Shown here one piece after another: positions 9,548 through 17,488 of a stretch of DNA of 64,000 nucleotides. The stretch covers positions 1 through 64,000 of the forward strand of contig JAIXZO010000021.1 of assembly GCA_027489535.1 (NCBI GenBank), read 5' to 3'. This stretch comes from Hyphomicrobiales bacterium (GTDB lineage: Bacteria > Pseudomonadota > Alphaproteobacteria > Rhizobiales > Beijerinckiaceae). The notes below the pieces were generated by a model. The model saw nothing but the letters and a program-made list of their open reading frames with translations, searched no databases and had not been told where the DNA came from. Positions within the stretch are counted from its first letter, which is position 1, and every line of letters begins with the position of its first letter. The position numbers were made by a program, and so were the translations under genes.

Positions 9548-11652
9548 CGGCCGCCTTCCTTGCGAACGGCAAAGCCCGATCGCCGTTGGACCACCGAAGT
9601 GCCGCTCGACCCAAGTTGGATACGGGCCCGGTCTAGCACAAGCTGGTCCCTGACGATCGGACCTGAAAGGCGCGCGCGCGTCGTGTCGAGCAGGGCGAGA
9701 ACAGCACGGGGAAGCGATGCCACTGACATGCCCTTCTCGAGTTCCTTGACCGCTTTAAACAGATCATACGTCAGGGCGATTGGCTGGCCCGATCGTCCGT
9801 CACCTACCTTCAGAAAACAAATCGGAGATGCGGGCCTACCTGCCTTCTCGGCGCCGAGCGGCTGGACCGATCGGGATGGCACGACCAAGATCGCGCGCCG
9901 GATCATGGGTGGCAGGGGCTGGCCGAACGTCGTGGTCAGGGAAATTTCAAAATTCTGGTTCCGGTTGAGGAGTTGCTCGACCTCCTGCGCTACGTCGAAA
10001 AGGTCGTCCCCTGCTGTGTCCTCGAGCACTTTCTGGAATTTACCAAGGATCGGTGCGTCGAGCACGGCAGCGGTCCGCGTACCAAGGGCTCGGCGAACCA
10101 GTCGGCAGGCAAAGTCGCGCACGAAGCGCTGGACATTGGTGGCAGATGCGGGCCGCCGGCGTCGGACGCCCCCAACCGAAAGCTCCGCGTCGAGCTTGGC
10201 CAGTCGCTCAAGCAGGTCCACCTCGAGCCTTGAAAGCACATGTAGCTTCCGAATGTAGTCGAGGCCTTCCAGAACCGATCGGCTAAACCTCACGTCGAGC
10301 TCTCGGAGTGCAAAGCGCGTGTTCTTCGTTGCCTGCACTTCCGTATCCGGGTCGGCAAGGGCAGGATCGAGCAGCTCAACGATGCCTTCAAGCGCGCTGC
10401 CAATCATTGCGGGCAGGTAGGCGGTCCGGCGCGATGACAGGAACCACTGTAAGCCCATCGCCGTATTGTCGTCGTCGAGCTTGAGTTCCTTAATCTCTCG
10501 CAGGAGGGCCGGACCAGCGTCACGCTCCCAGCGGTGGAAAAGCGCGTGCTGGTACTGGGAGGTCACTAGCCGGAAGATCGCAGTCGATTGGTCCTTCGCG
10601 GGCTTCCCGCCGCGACGGGCGATCTCGTCGAGCCCGACCATCTTCCCGGCCCATTCGCACGGCGCGAGGCTCGCTTCGCGCGGCGACACGCGATGGCCAG
10701 CAAACAAGTAGGATGCCAGTGAGAACAGCTCACGGAAACTCCAACGCTTCCCACTTGCAACTTCGAACCATCGCAAGATCTGGAGGAGCGACGTTTCTTC
10801 GCGTTCACGCTCTAGGCGTTCGCGACTTCCGCAAAACGGACAGGATGTGCCACCGTCGCATGAGCCGGGCGTCGGCCACATCTTCTCGTCGAGCGCCGTG
10901 CGCAAAAGGCTTCGTGCGGGCACCTCCCCGCCTGCGACCGGCGTCAGCAGCAGAGATTCAGCATCCATCGGCCAGACAGCTACTTCTGGAAATCCAGCAA
11001 GTGGCCAGCAGGAAGGCGCGTCCGGGGCGAGGCTTACGGCGCATGTAACAGCCTCCAGCAAGCGACGCGACCCGTCCCGATCATTGTCGATCGCCTCGAT
11101 GAGGGCATCATCGAGCACGCCCCGGTTCACGCAGCACAAATATGCCTCCGTCGGGGCCGCTGCCTGCACTGCGTCGAGTTCATCCAGCAGGAGCTGCGCC
11201 GCCTGCTTGCCCGTCGCGCCAACCACCGCCGAGGCGTCCTGAACGATCGACAACCCGAGCGATATCGACTGGAGGCCAATTTGTGAGGTGTCCACCCTGA
11301 CAAGCCGAGGAACGGCGGTGCCCTCCGGTGGGAAGAAGGACTTCTTGAGTTCGTTAGCGAGCTTGCCGTCGGCGCCCAGCGAAGAGTCGAGCCAACCCAC
11401 AGTCGATTCAATCGCCTCGGTCTTGCCATTTCCCGGGCCGCCGACGAGCAACAATATGCGAGGGACGGTGCCAGAACAGGCGGTGATCGATCCTGCCCAG
11501 GCCTCGAGCCTATGCAGCAAGTTTGTCTCGAAAACTATCTGGCCGGGCCGACCGCTACCAGCATCGAACAGTCGGCGCACTCCGCCCGACCGGTTTCCCG
11601 CCCAATTCAAGAGTTGCGCCGGAAACGGCGCCTCCATTGCTGCCCCTGTCAT
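9544..11652 (-). CDS. dptF: DptF-like AAA-type ATPase
   Basis: 702 residues; first gene of the operon, with AAGGGGGG just before the ATG as a strong ribosome binding site. Walker A LLLVGGPGNGKTEA lies at about 68-80, followed by LLLDELDAV and then AYLCCVNRGVL, which resembles the strand-plus-Asn sensor of DptF-type ATPases. A Cys cluster, C265, C271 and C274 (SCDGGTSCPFCGS), may bind zinc. DptF proteins carry a similar Cys-containing insertion. In known systems DptF, DptG and DptH together cut DNA lacking phosphorothioate. Here the modification genes are absent from the window, so what licenses self DNA is open. A generic defence-type AAA ATPase is the alternative. Confidence 0.6.
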   Translation of the reverse strand: MTGAAMEAPFPAQLLNWAGNRSGGVRRLFDAGSGRPGQIVFETNLLHRLEAWAGSITACSGTVPRILLLVGGPGNGKTEAIESTVGWLDSSLGADGKLANELKKSFFPPEGTAVPRLVRVDTSQIGLQSISLGLSIVQDASAVVGATGKQAAQLLLDELDAVQAAAPTEAYLCCVNRGVLDDALIEAIDNDRDGSRRLLEAVTCAVSLAPDAPSCWPLAGFPEVAVWPMDAESLLLTPVAGGEVPARSLLRTALDEKMWPTPGSCDGGTSCPFCGSRERLEREREETSLLQILRWFEVASGKRWSFRELFSLASYLFAGHRVSPREASLAPCEWAGKMVGLDEIARRGGKPAKDQSTAIFRLVTSQYQHALFHRWERDAGPALLREIKELKLDDDNTAMGLQWFLSSRRTAYLPAMIGSALEGIVELLDPALADPDTEVQATKNTRFALRELDVRFSRSVLEGLDYIRKLHVLSRLEVDLLERLAKLDAELSVGGVRRRRPASATNVQRFVRDFACRLVRRALGTRTAAVLDAPILGKFQKVLEDTAGDDLFDVAQEVEQLLNRNQNFEISLTTTFGQPLPPMIRRAILVVPSRSVQPLGAEKAGRPASPICFLKVGDGRSGQPIALTYDLFKAVKELEKGMSVASLPRAVLALLDTTRARLSGPIVRDQLVLDRARIQLGSSGTSVVQRRSGFAVRKEGGR

Positions 11653-11739
11653 AATCCCCCCTTGAGCCAGACTGCGACCTTGAGGCGGTTCCGCGGCGCC
11701 AAGGAAGTGTACCGCTATGCAAGGCCTACAAGCTTAGCA

Positions 11740-11875
11740 AGAGATGGCGGAGGCTGGCTAGCCGAAGCTTGGGGACGAGGCCGATCATGCGGAGAAGAGA
11801 GCGAACCTGTTCTTCTGATGTGCGAAGACATGCTCGATCCGCGCACGGATCGACGACTTGGCGGCCGCCTAGTTC
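11740..11875 (-). pseudogene. remnant of an IS5-family transposase C-terminus
   Basis: On the minus strand one frame reads SIRARIEHVFAHQKNRFALF before a stop. The neighbouring frame continues RMIGLVPKLRL. Together these match the C-terminal tail of IS5/IS1031-group transposases, where a similar Arg-x-Arg-x-Glu-His-Val-Phe-Ala-x-Gln-Lys segment holds the catalytic Glu of the DDE triad. The gene is frameshifted, internally stopped and lacks everything upstream, so it is dead. It lies between the dptF start and the MerR promoter and marks past insertion activity at this edge of the defence block. I see no clear terminal inverted repeats. Confidence 0.5.
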
Positions 11876-12059
11876 ATTGCCCCAAAGATCATAATTCCAC
11901 CGTCGAAACCGCCCTGAGCGGCGCGCTGCACCAAGGATCGCCATCCATGGAAAGGGATATCTCTCCGAAAGGGTCGCAATTCGATTGCTTAAAAGGGTAT
12001 TACTGTAATCGCCATCAGATCTCTCCAACGCGGCGCAGCTCATTTTGAACAAAACAATT

Positions 12060-12113
12060 TTCTTGTCACGTTCTTGACGAGCCCCCGAACCCGACATAAT
12101 TCTTGTCACGTTC
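12060..12113. promoter_or_regulatory. two direct 14-bp repeats, possible MerR operator
   Basis: TTCTTGTCACGTTC occurs at 12060-12073 and again, identical, at 12100-12113, 40 bp apart. The second copy ends at the Shine-Dalgarno AGGAGG (12114-12119) of the MerR gene. The first copy abuts the -35 candidate. This placement suits autoregulation. MerR proteins more often use an inverted repeat, so binding by this protein is an inference. Confidence 0.5.
12074..12100 (+). promoter_or_regulatory. putative promoter of the MerR/VIT operon
   Basis: TTGACG (12074-12079) and CATAAT (12095-12100) each match five of six consensus bases but are only 15 bases apart; shifting the second box by one gives 16. 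Predicted start is near 12107, overlapping the downstream direct repeat. Confidence 0.4.
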
Positions 12114-12124
12114 AGGAGGCGACC

Positions 12125-12469
12125 ATGACCCTTGCCGAATTGGCCGAGAAGGCCGGCATCCCGCCGCGGCAGATCCGCTTCCTCATCGCAGAAGGCATCC
12201 TGCCGCCCGCGTCCAAGACGGGCCGCGCGGCGGATGCCTACGGCGAGGAGCACCTCGCCAAGGCCCGCCGCTACACGACGCTGCACGGTCTCGGCATGAA
12301 GCCCGCGGCGGTGAAGGTCCTCATGGCCTTCGACGACGCCCTTCCGATCCATCAGGCGCGCGGCGTGGAGCTGCGCGTCGATCCATCCGTCGACCCCGCC
12401 TCCATCGACGTCGAAGCGACCCTCGCCGACATCGAAAAGGCTTTGCGCGCCTATACGGCGAAGGAGTGA
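12125..12469 (+). CDS. MerR-family transcriptional regulator
   Basis: 114 residues. The ATG at 12125 follows AGGAGG by five bases; upstream in-frame starts would read through the promoter. The N-terminal winged helix-turn-helix is typical of MerR: LAELAEKAGIPPRQIRFLI, then a G-I-L-P-P wing, then YGEEHLAKARRYTTLHGLGM. The C-terminal tail is short and has no Cys or His cluster, so it is not a metal sensor of the MerR/ZntR kind. It probably dimerises and controls the operon it shares with the next gene, which starts five bases after its stop. Confidence 0.85.
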   Translation: MTLAELAEKAGIPPRQIRFLIAEGILPPASKTGRAADAYGEEHLAKARRYTTLHGLGMKPAAVKVLMAFDDALPIHQARGVELRVDPSVDPASIDVEATLADIEKALRAYTAKE

Positions 12470-12473
12470 TCGC

Positions 12474-14474
12474 ATGCCCGCTTCCGCTCTCGGACATCCA
12501 CTTTCCGTCCTTCGCGACGGCGTGACCGGCTTCGTCGACCGCACGCCGCGGCCGGTGCCGCTCGCCGCGTCGCGGATCGACATCGACATCCGCTCCGGCC
12601 TCGCCGTGTCGACGACGACGCGCACCTTCAGCAATGCCGAAGACGTCGCGATCGAGGCCGTGATGACCTTCCCGGTCGGCTTCGACGCCGTGGTCACGGG
12701 GCTTTCGGCCCGCATCGACGGTCGCCTGTTGAAGGCGGTCGCCAAGGCCAAAAACGAGGCCCGCGCGACCTATGAGGAGGCGATCGACCGCGGCAAGGCG
12801 GCGGTGCTGCACGAAGAGGTTCTGCGCGGACTGCACGTGCTGTCCGTCGGACAGCTCGGGCCGGGCAAGCAGGTCGAGGTCGTGATCGAAACGGTCGCGC
12901 CGCTCTCCGATCTCGACGGCGTGCCCTTCCTGCGGATCCCGACCACGGCCGGGCAGGTCTACGGCACTTCACCGCTGATGCCCGCCGACGATCTCGTGAC
13001 CGATCCGGACACGCGGCATGAGGCGGAGCTCACGATCCGCACGGACGGCGGGGTCCCGCGCTTCGCCTCCGGTCGAGACTATGCCGACGGGATGCGGATC
13101 GCGCTCGACCGCGCCATCGAGATCGTGGTGCCCGGTATGCGGTTCGGGACCGTTGCGGGACACGACGGCGCGGGCCGCGCGGTGAAACTGACGCTTCGAG
13201 CGGCCGAGGGCGGGAACGGGGCGCTCGATCTCGCGATCGTGGCGGACCGCTCTGCATCAATGGCCGGGGCGATCGGCCGCGGACGAATCACGAATTTCGA
13301 GGCAATGCGCCGGGGACTTTCGAATGCAATGGAGGCCCTGCGCACGGATGATCGGATAGCCCTTTGGGAGTTCGATCAATCATGCCAGCGGCTCGGCACC
13401 GCCGTCGGTCCGGGCGCCAGGGGTCTCCCGGCGCGCCTCACGCGACCGCAGGGCGGGACGGAACTCGGACAGGCCGTGAGCACCGTCGCAGCCTCCGGCG
13501 CGAGGGACATCCTCGTGATCACGGACGGCCAGACCTATGCGAACGAGGTCTCGGATGCCGCGAAGGCGGGATGCCGGATCGGCGCAGTTCTGGTCGGGGA
13601 AGGAAGTCTGGACGTGATGATCGGCCACCTGGTCGCGATGACGGGCGGGCAGTTGTTTTATGCGCCGGGAGCCGACGTCGGCGCGGCCGTCGAGACGGCT
13701 CTGTCGACATTCCGGACCTCGGGCCGTGGGGTCGAGGGCTCCGTCGGGCATCACGGTCCGACGCGAGTGCGGGCCGAAAGGGCCGGCATCGTGATTTCGG
13801 CCGAATGGGAGCCGGAAGCCGCGGGTGCATCGGCCGATGCCGCGGGCCGTTATGCTGCGGCGCTCGCGCTTTCTTTGTTCCACGAACCAAAGGCGGCAGC
13901 GTTCGCGGCGGAGCAAGGCCTCTGCTCGCATGTCACGAGCCTCGTGCTCGTGGACGAAGAAGGCGGCCGGCAGGACGGGTTGCCGGAGATGCGCAAGGTC
14001 GCCCTCATGGAGCACACCGCCGCGGCGATATATGCGAGCGCCGACCCGGGAATCGTCTACTCGGTCGCACCTCCCGGGTACGAAAGCCTCGAACGGCCCC
14101 TCTTCCTGCGGCTGGAGGACTCCACCGGTTCGCCGCACCGAGCCTCTTCGCCGCACGTCGGTGCGATCTCACGTAAGCTCCGTAGATTCCCGCACGAAAC
14201 GGACGTCTTCGCGACGGATCCGAACGGCGTACTCGAAGGCGATCTGTCCTCGCTCCCGGACGATCTTCGCCGTGAGATTCTCGAACTTGCCGAAGACGCC
14301 GCGGTAAAGGCCTTGGCCGCCGCGCTCCGCAAACCCGCCGTCGTCGTCGCGGCGGCACTCGTTGCCGAACGCCGCAGCGGACGACAGGCGGCGCGGATTG
14401 CGCGGAAGGTCTTTTGGCGGGCGCCCGAGGACCTCCTCGCGGCGGTGCGGGCCCTGCGCGCGGCGGCTGCCTGA
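12474..14474 (+). CDS. VIT and von Willebrand factor A domain protein
   Basis: 666 residues. Residues from about 10 to 140 form a VIT domain (a strand-rich segment with KAKNEARATYEEAIDRGKAA). A von Willebrand A domain begins near 250 with LAIVADRSASM, where D-x-S-x-S is the metal-coordinating MIDAS, and continues with VITDGQTY. No signal peptide is evident, so it probably acts in the cytoplasm. Related VIT-vWA proteins act as scaffolds rather than enzymes. The C-terminus is Ala/Arg-rich. It follows the MerR gene closely and is presumably under its control. Its partner is unknown. Confidence 0.8.
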   Translation: MPASALGHPLSVLRDGVTGFVDRTPRPVPLAASRIDIDIRSGLAVSTTTRTFSNAEDVAIEAVMTFPVGFDAVVTGLSARIDGRLLKAVAKAKNEARATYEEAIDRGKAAVLHEEVLRGLHVLSVGQLGPGKQVEVVIETVAPLSDLDGVPFLRIPTTAGQVYGTSPLMPADDLVTDPDTRHEAELTIRTDGGVPRFASGRDYADGMRIALDRAIEIVVPGMRFGTVAGHDGAGRAVKLTLRAAEGGNGALDLAIVADRSASMAGAIGRGRITNFEAMRRGLSNAMEALRTDDRIALWEFDQSCQRLGTAVGPGARGLPARLTRPQGGTELGQAVSTVAASGARDILVITDGQTYANEVSDAAKAGCRIGAVLVGEGSLDVMIGHLVAMTGGQLFYAPGADVGAAVETALSTFRTSGRGVEGSVGHHGPTRVRAERAGIVISAEWEPEAAGASADAAGRYAAALALSLFHEPKAAAFAAEQGLCSHVTSLVLVDEEGGRQDGLPEMRKVALMEHTAAAIYASADPGIVYSVAPPGYESLERPLFLRLEDSTGSPHRASSPHVGAISRKLRRFPHETDVFATDPNGVLEGDLSSLPDDLRREILELAEDAAVKALAAALRKPAVVVAAALVAERRSGRQAARIARKVFWRAPEDLLAAVRALRAAAA

Positions 14475-14568
14475 GCCGGAGCGACCGCTCGTTCGCCGCG
14501 TGTGAACCGGCGTCCCCGATCACGGTCGGGGGCGCTTGTCATCGGGTCGAGGATGATCGGCGGCCGGT

Positions 14569-15441
14569 TCAGCCGAGCCGCTCGTCAGCGAGAATGACGT
14601 GCTGCAGCCGCGGAGGCTGAGTGCGCCAGTCGAGATCGAGACGGAGCCTCCGCTTGAAGTAGAAAACCAGCGCTTCGCGGACGCGGACCTCCAGCGTCTC
14701 TCCCGGAAAGCCGAAATCCGCGCGGACGCTCGCGGCCTGTTCGGGGCCGAGTTCGGGGTGGGCGGCGAGGACGAGGGTGACGATGCGGTTCCAGGCGGCG
14801 TCCTGCTCGGCCCGCGACGTCGCCGCCCCTTCGCGGCGCAGTCCGGTCATGCGACCGAGCGTGAAATCTCGGAATTCGCCACTCTCGACGTCGAAGGCGC
14901 GGGCATGCCAGCGCAACCCGTCGTGGGCGAGCGCATGCGGCTCAAGGAGCCGCTCGCGCGGCGCCGCGCTGGAAAAGGACTGATAGGTCACCGCCACCCG
15001 TCCGCGCTCCTTGAGGGCCGCCACGACGCGGCGGACAAGCTCCGGGTTCAGCGGTCGGATCGGCGAGGGCACCGCCTCGGCGGAAGCGAGGTCCGAGAAC
15101 TGGGCTGACGCATCCTCGATCAGGCCCTCGCGCCTTCCCCTCAACTCCGCGAGATAACGCTCGGCGTCGGGTTTGGACAGCTTCGGTGCGAAGTCCGGCC
15201 CGGCGACGTAGCGCTTCGCGCGCGTGTCATAGGCCATGTTGCCCGGCGCGAGGGCCTGATAACGCGCGATGTCCGCCGAGGCCTGATTGATGGAGACGCC
15301 GAAGCGAGCCATCAGGTCGTTGCGGTTGACCGTCCCGTCCCAGAACAGCCGCTGCTCCAGAAATACGAGACGCCGTTCGACGCCCCAGCGTAGGGGGGCC
15401 TCATCCTCGGGCTTAGCTGTTGACACAGTTTCTGTAACCAT
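14569..15441 (-). CDS. WYL-domain regulator, BrxR/CapW-like
   Basis: 290 residues. The N-terminal winged helix covers about 18-65 (WGVERRLVFLEQRLFWDG, then LMARFGVSINQASADIARYQ). A WYL-type ligand-sensing domain follows near 140-215 (VAVTYQSFSS, then EPHALAHDGLRWHARAFD, where R-W-H-A-R replaces the usual R-W-Y-x). A C-terminal dimer extension completes it. This order is that of BrxR/CapW repressors, which control BREX, CBASS and other defence loci. It is divergent from the gene run at 15526-20123 and the region between carries palindromes, so repression of that run is the natural reading. Its own start codon lies within reach of those sites. Confidence 0.8.
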   Translation of the reverse strand: MVTETVSTAKPEDEAPLRWGVERRLVFLEQRLFWDGTVNRNDLMARFGVSINQASADIARYQALAPGNMAYDTRAKRYVAGPDFAPKLSKPDAERYLAELRGRREGLIEDASAQFSDLASAEAVPSPIRPLNPELVRRVVAALKERGRVAVTYQSFSSAAPRERLLEPHALAHDGLRWHARAFDVESGEFRDFTLGRMTGLRREGAATSRAEQDAAWNRIVTLVLAAHPELGPEQAASVRADFGFPGETLEVRVREALVFYFKRRLRLDLDWRTQPPRLQHVILADERLG

Positions 15442-15448
15442 CTAAAAA
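15420..15448 (+). promoter_or_regulatory. promoter with embedded palindromic operator
   Basis: TTGACA (15420-15425), a 17-base spacer, then TAAAAA (15443-15448) gives a sigma70-like promoter reading into the operon that starts at 15526. The spacer begins with the palindrome ACAG-TTT-CTGT (15425-15435), an ideal site for steric repression, probably by the divergent WYL protein. The element overlaps the first codons of the WYL gene. Confidence 0.5.
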
Positions 15449-15458
15449 ATAGGCCCAT

Positions 15459-15469
15459 CAGGTTTCTGT
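15459..15469. promoter_or_regulatory. second operator half-copy CAGGTTTCTGT
   Basis: Near-copy of the 15425-15435 site, 34 bases downstream (about three helical turns), sharing TTTCTGT and the flanking CAG. Two phased sites would suit cooperative binding or looping by a dimeric WYL repressor. Confidence 0.4.
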
Positions 15470-15488
15470 GCTCATCTTACACGGGTTC

Positions 15489-15510
15489 GCCGCTCCTGTC
15501 AGCGGCTTTT
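15489..15510 (+). terminator. hairpin plus TTTT in the leader, possible attenuator
   Basis: GCCGCT (15489-15494), loop CCTGTC, AGCGGC (15501-15506), then TTTT (15507-15510). It lies between the promoter and the ribosome binding site GGAGG (15511-15515) of the first gene, where it would stop most transcripts before the operon. The stem is short at six pairs. Confidence 0.4.
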
Positions 15511-15525
15511 GGAGGGGCGTGCGTG

Positions 15526-15915
15526 ATGAACGATGTCGACCAAGTCGCCGGAGAGCTTGAAGACGAGGCATTTCCCGACCCAAAGGCGATCGGCGGTCGT
15601 CATGAGGGACGGGCCTTCGACGAAATCACGGCCCGCTATTTTGCCGCCAAGTGCCGGGAAGCGCTTCAGGACGAAGACGTATTCGCGGCGGAAGCCTCCG
15701 AGGCGGTCGCGTTGATCCTCATGATCACGGCGGCCGAACTGCCCCGGCAGGTCATGACCAAGATCGCCGTCTTCGAGGCCGAGATCACTGCCGAGTGCGA
15801 CGACGGACCGTGGGTCGATCACCGCATTCTGCCGATGTTCGCAGGCCTCAAAGCCGATCTCGTCCGCTTCGGCATCGGCCGCCGCTGCCAAGCCGCTTGC
15901 GCTCAAGACAGGTGA
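15526..15915 (+). CDS. hypothetical acidic helical protein
   Basis: 129 residues from the ATG at 15526; a GTG at 15523 would add one Met and sits closer to the GGAGG at 15511. The product is strongly acidic and predicted mainly helical (for example FDEITARYFAAKCREALQ and AEASEAVALILMITAAELP), with no signal peptide, membrane span or catalytic motif I recognise. It is the first gene after the WYL-linked promoter and is followed six bases later by another small gene. Composition and codon use look native to a high-GC host. Confidence 0.6.
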   Translation: MNDVDQVAGELEDEAFPDPKAIGGRHEGRAFDEITARYFAAKCREALQDEDVFAAEASEAVALILMITAAELPRQVMTKIAVFEAEITAECDDGPWVDHRILPMFAGLKADLVRFGIGRRCQAACAQDR

Positions 15916-15920
15916 CCATC

Positions 15921-16163
15921 ATGGCCGGCGACGCTTTCCGCTTCTCTCATCCGCACGATCTCGTCGACGCGGTGACGGCCCGACGGGCCTCCATCCGCAG
16001 CATCCGCGACGTCGATGCCCGTCGCGGCACGGATTATTTCCGTTTGCTGCAGGGCTGCGGCTGGCCCCATTACGTCACGCGGTTCGGACTGGAGGGCGTG
16101 TTGGGGGACACCTCGCCCATGGTCTCGAGCGGTTGCTGCGGGCGGAGAGGCGGAACTCGCTGA
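15921..16163 (+). CDS. hypothetical small protein
   Basis: 80 residues starting at ATG 15921, with AGGTGA seven bases upstream. The N-terminal 50 residues (FRFSHPHDLVDAVTARRAS and then DYFRLLQGCGWPHYVTRFG) look protein-like. The last 20, SSGCCGRRGGTR, look like out-of-frame tail, so the gene may be shortened by a frameshift. No family recognised. It lies six bases after the preceding gene and before a 346-base gap. Confidence 0.45.
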   Translation: MAGDAFRFSHPHDLVDAVTARRASIRSIRDVDARRGTDYFRLLQGCGWPHYVTRFGLEGVLGDTSPMVSSGCCGRRGGTR

Positions 16164-16242
16164 AGAGCCTGCCGTGACCCTGCAAACCCGCTAACTGACC
16201 GCCTTCAGCGCAACAATAAGTTGCAGCATCGCCCAAATCGGG

Positions 16243-16509
16243 TTATTTTGATTTTGCATGCAGAAGGAAGTCGTTTTCCGCCGACCTGCCGTCCCGGGCA
16301 AGGTGGTTCCCTGCAAAGGGCATGCGGCCGTCAAGGCAAACATACGGGGCATAAGGTCCATGCTCCGCCCGGAACTCGAAAGGTACGACATGGTCCGTCT
16401 CCGCTTTCCTCTCCTGATCTGATCGACGGCTCCCGACGACTTCACCGCGCGTGCGCACGACCTTGTGCGCGCCGAGGGATGCTGTTTTGACCGAAAAGGG
16501 AGACGAACG
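16243..16509 (-). pseudogene. possible remnant of an HNH-type nuclease gene
   Basis: On the minus strand, within the gap between two small plus-strand genes, one frame reads ETDHVVPFEFRAEHGPYAPY and ends FLLHAKSK before a stop at 16243. D-H-V-V-P-F resembles the histidine strand of HNH (beta-beta-alpha metal) nucleases, and a later GNHLAR segment could carry the second histidine. No start or N-terminal half is visible, since the upstream side runs into the 16510 gene. It may be a degraded fragment or a coincidence of an open frame. Confidence 0.25.
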
Positions 16510-16824
16510 ATGAGCCGATACGGCGATCTCGACCCGTTCCGCGTCAGTTTCGAAGAAGAAAGAGACATTGCGCATGCGCTGCTCGATTTCATCTTGAGAT
16601 CGGAAGAGACGGGCGGCGATGAGCAATGCCGCCTTCTGCAGAAGATGATTTGGATCGAGGCCCGCGGGGCAAGCATCTCGGGTGCCGGGCCCGAATTCCT
16701 CGGCTTCATCCACGCGGCCATTCTCGAAGGCCAGGAGATGCGGACGGAAATCGACATCAATGACGACGGTGACGACACCGACGAACTGCCCCGGGCGACG
16801 GTCATGGGGTTCGGGCGGGCCTGA
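16510..16824 (+). CDS. hypothetical acidic protein
   Basis: 104 residues from an ATG at 16510 with GGGAGA eight bases upstream. Helical N-terminal half (FEEERDIAHALLDFILRSEE, LLQKMIWIEARG) and a strongly acidic tail with DINDDGDDTDEL. No recognised domain. It is in the same orientation as the MESH1-like hydrolase and 28 bases before it, so the two are probably co-transcribed. The 346 bases upstream may hold a second promoter. Confidence 0.6.
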   Translation: MSRYGDLDPFRVSFEEERDIAHALLDFILRSEETGGDEQCRLLQKMIWIEARGASISGAGPEFLGFIHAAILEGQEMRTEIDINDDGDDTDELPRATVMGFGRA

Positions 16825-16852
16825 GGCCTGCCGCACCAGGAAAGGAACCACG

Positions 16853-17401
16853 ATGGAACAATGGATCAGAGTGTTGAAGGCCGCGGACGCGGCGGCGCGG
16901 TGGCATGTCGATCAGCGGCGCGACGGCCATGCGCAAGAGCCCTACGTCAATCATCTGCTGGAAGTCGCAAGCCTCGTGACGGAGGCCACCGACGGCAAAG
17001 ATCCCGACCTCGTCATCGCGGCTCTGCTGCATGACGCCATCGAGGATCAGGAGGTCCCCTTCGAAATGATCGAGCGGGAATTCGGGTCGGACGTGGCCGC
17101 GCTCGTGCGCGAGGTCACGGACGACAAGAGCCTCGAAAAGTCCGAGCGCAAGCGGCTCCAGATCGTGAACGCACCGTCGAAGAGCCGCCGTGCGGCGATG
17201 CTGAAGATTGCCGACAAGACCAGCAATCTTCGCGCCGTCGCGCGCAGCCCCGCCCGCGACTGGAGCGTGCGCAGACGGCTCGATTACGTGGACTGGGCCA
17301 AAAGCGTCGTAGCCGCGCTCGGCGAGACGAATTCCGGGCTCGAAGCCCGCTTCCGCGAAGCCGCCGAGGCGGCCGAAGCCTCGGTCCGGCCCTTGGTCTG
17401 A
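16853..17401 (+). CDS. HD-domain hydrolase of the MESH1/SpoT type
   Basis: 182 residues. Family members hydrolyse ppGpp or related 3'-phosphorylated nucleotides with a metal held by H-HD-D ligands. H34 (YVNHLLEVA), H60-D61 and E64-D65 (LLHDAIEDQ) and a late Asp in KIADKTSNLR are all present, and VTDDKSLEKSERKRLQ is close to the MESH1 signature. The length equals MESH1, without the synthetase or regulatory domains of SpoT. AGGAAAGGAA precedes the ATG. It sits in the WYL-linked cluster beside a helicase and an ADP-ribosyl hydrolase, which suggests a nucleotide-signalling or stress role, but that is inference. Confidence 0.85.
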   Translation: MEQWIRVLKAADAAARWHVDQRRDGHAQEPYVNHLLEVASLVTEATDGKDPDLVIAALLHDAIEDQEVPFEMIEREFGSDVAALVREVTDDKSLEKSERKRLQIVNAPSKSRRAAMLKIADKTSNLRAVARSPARDWSVRRRLDYVDWAKSVVAALGETNSGLEARFREAAEAAEASVRPLV

Positions 17402-17488
17402 CACTCTCGCTCTCTTCCGCGTCGGGGATTTGTCCTCCGGCTTGTGCCCCCGGCGCGGTCCATCTGCAGCACTAAAGAGGAACCGGCC

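Larger units (their letters stand above)
11653..12124. other. gene-free interval between dptF and the MerR gene
   Basis: Holds the upstream region of dptF (leftward), the decayed transposase tail at about 11740-11875, an AT-richer stretch around 11950-12060, and the promoter and repeats of the MerR gene. No intact gene is visible. Confidence 0.6.
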
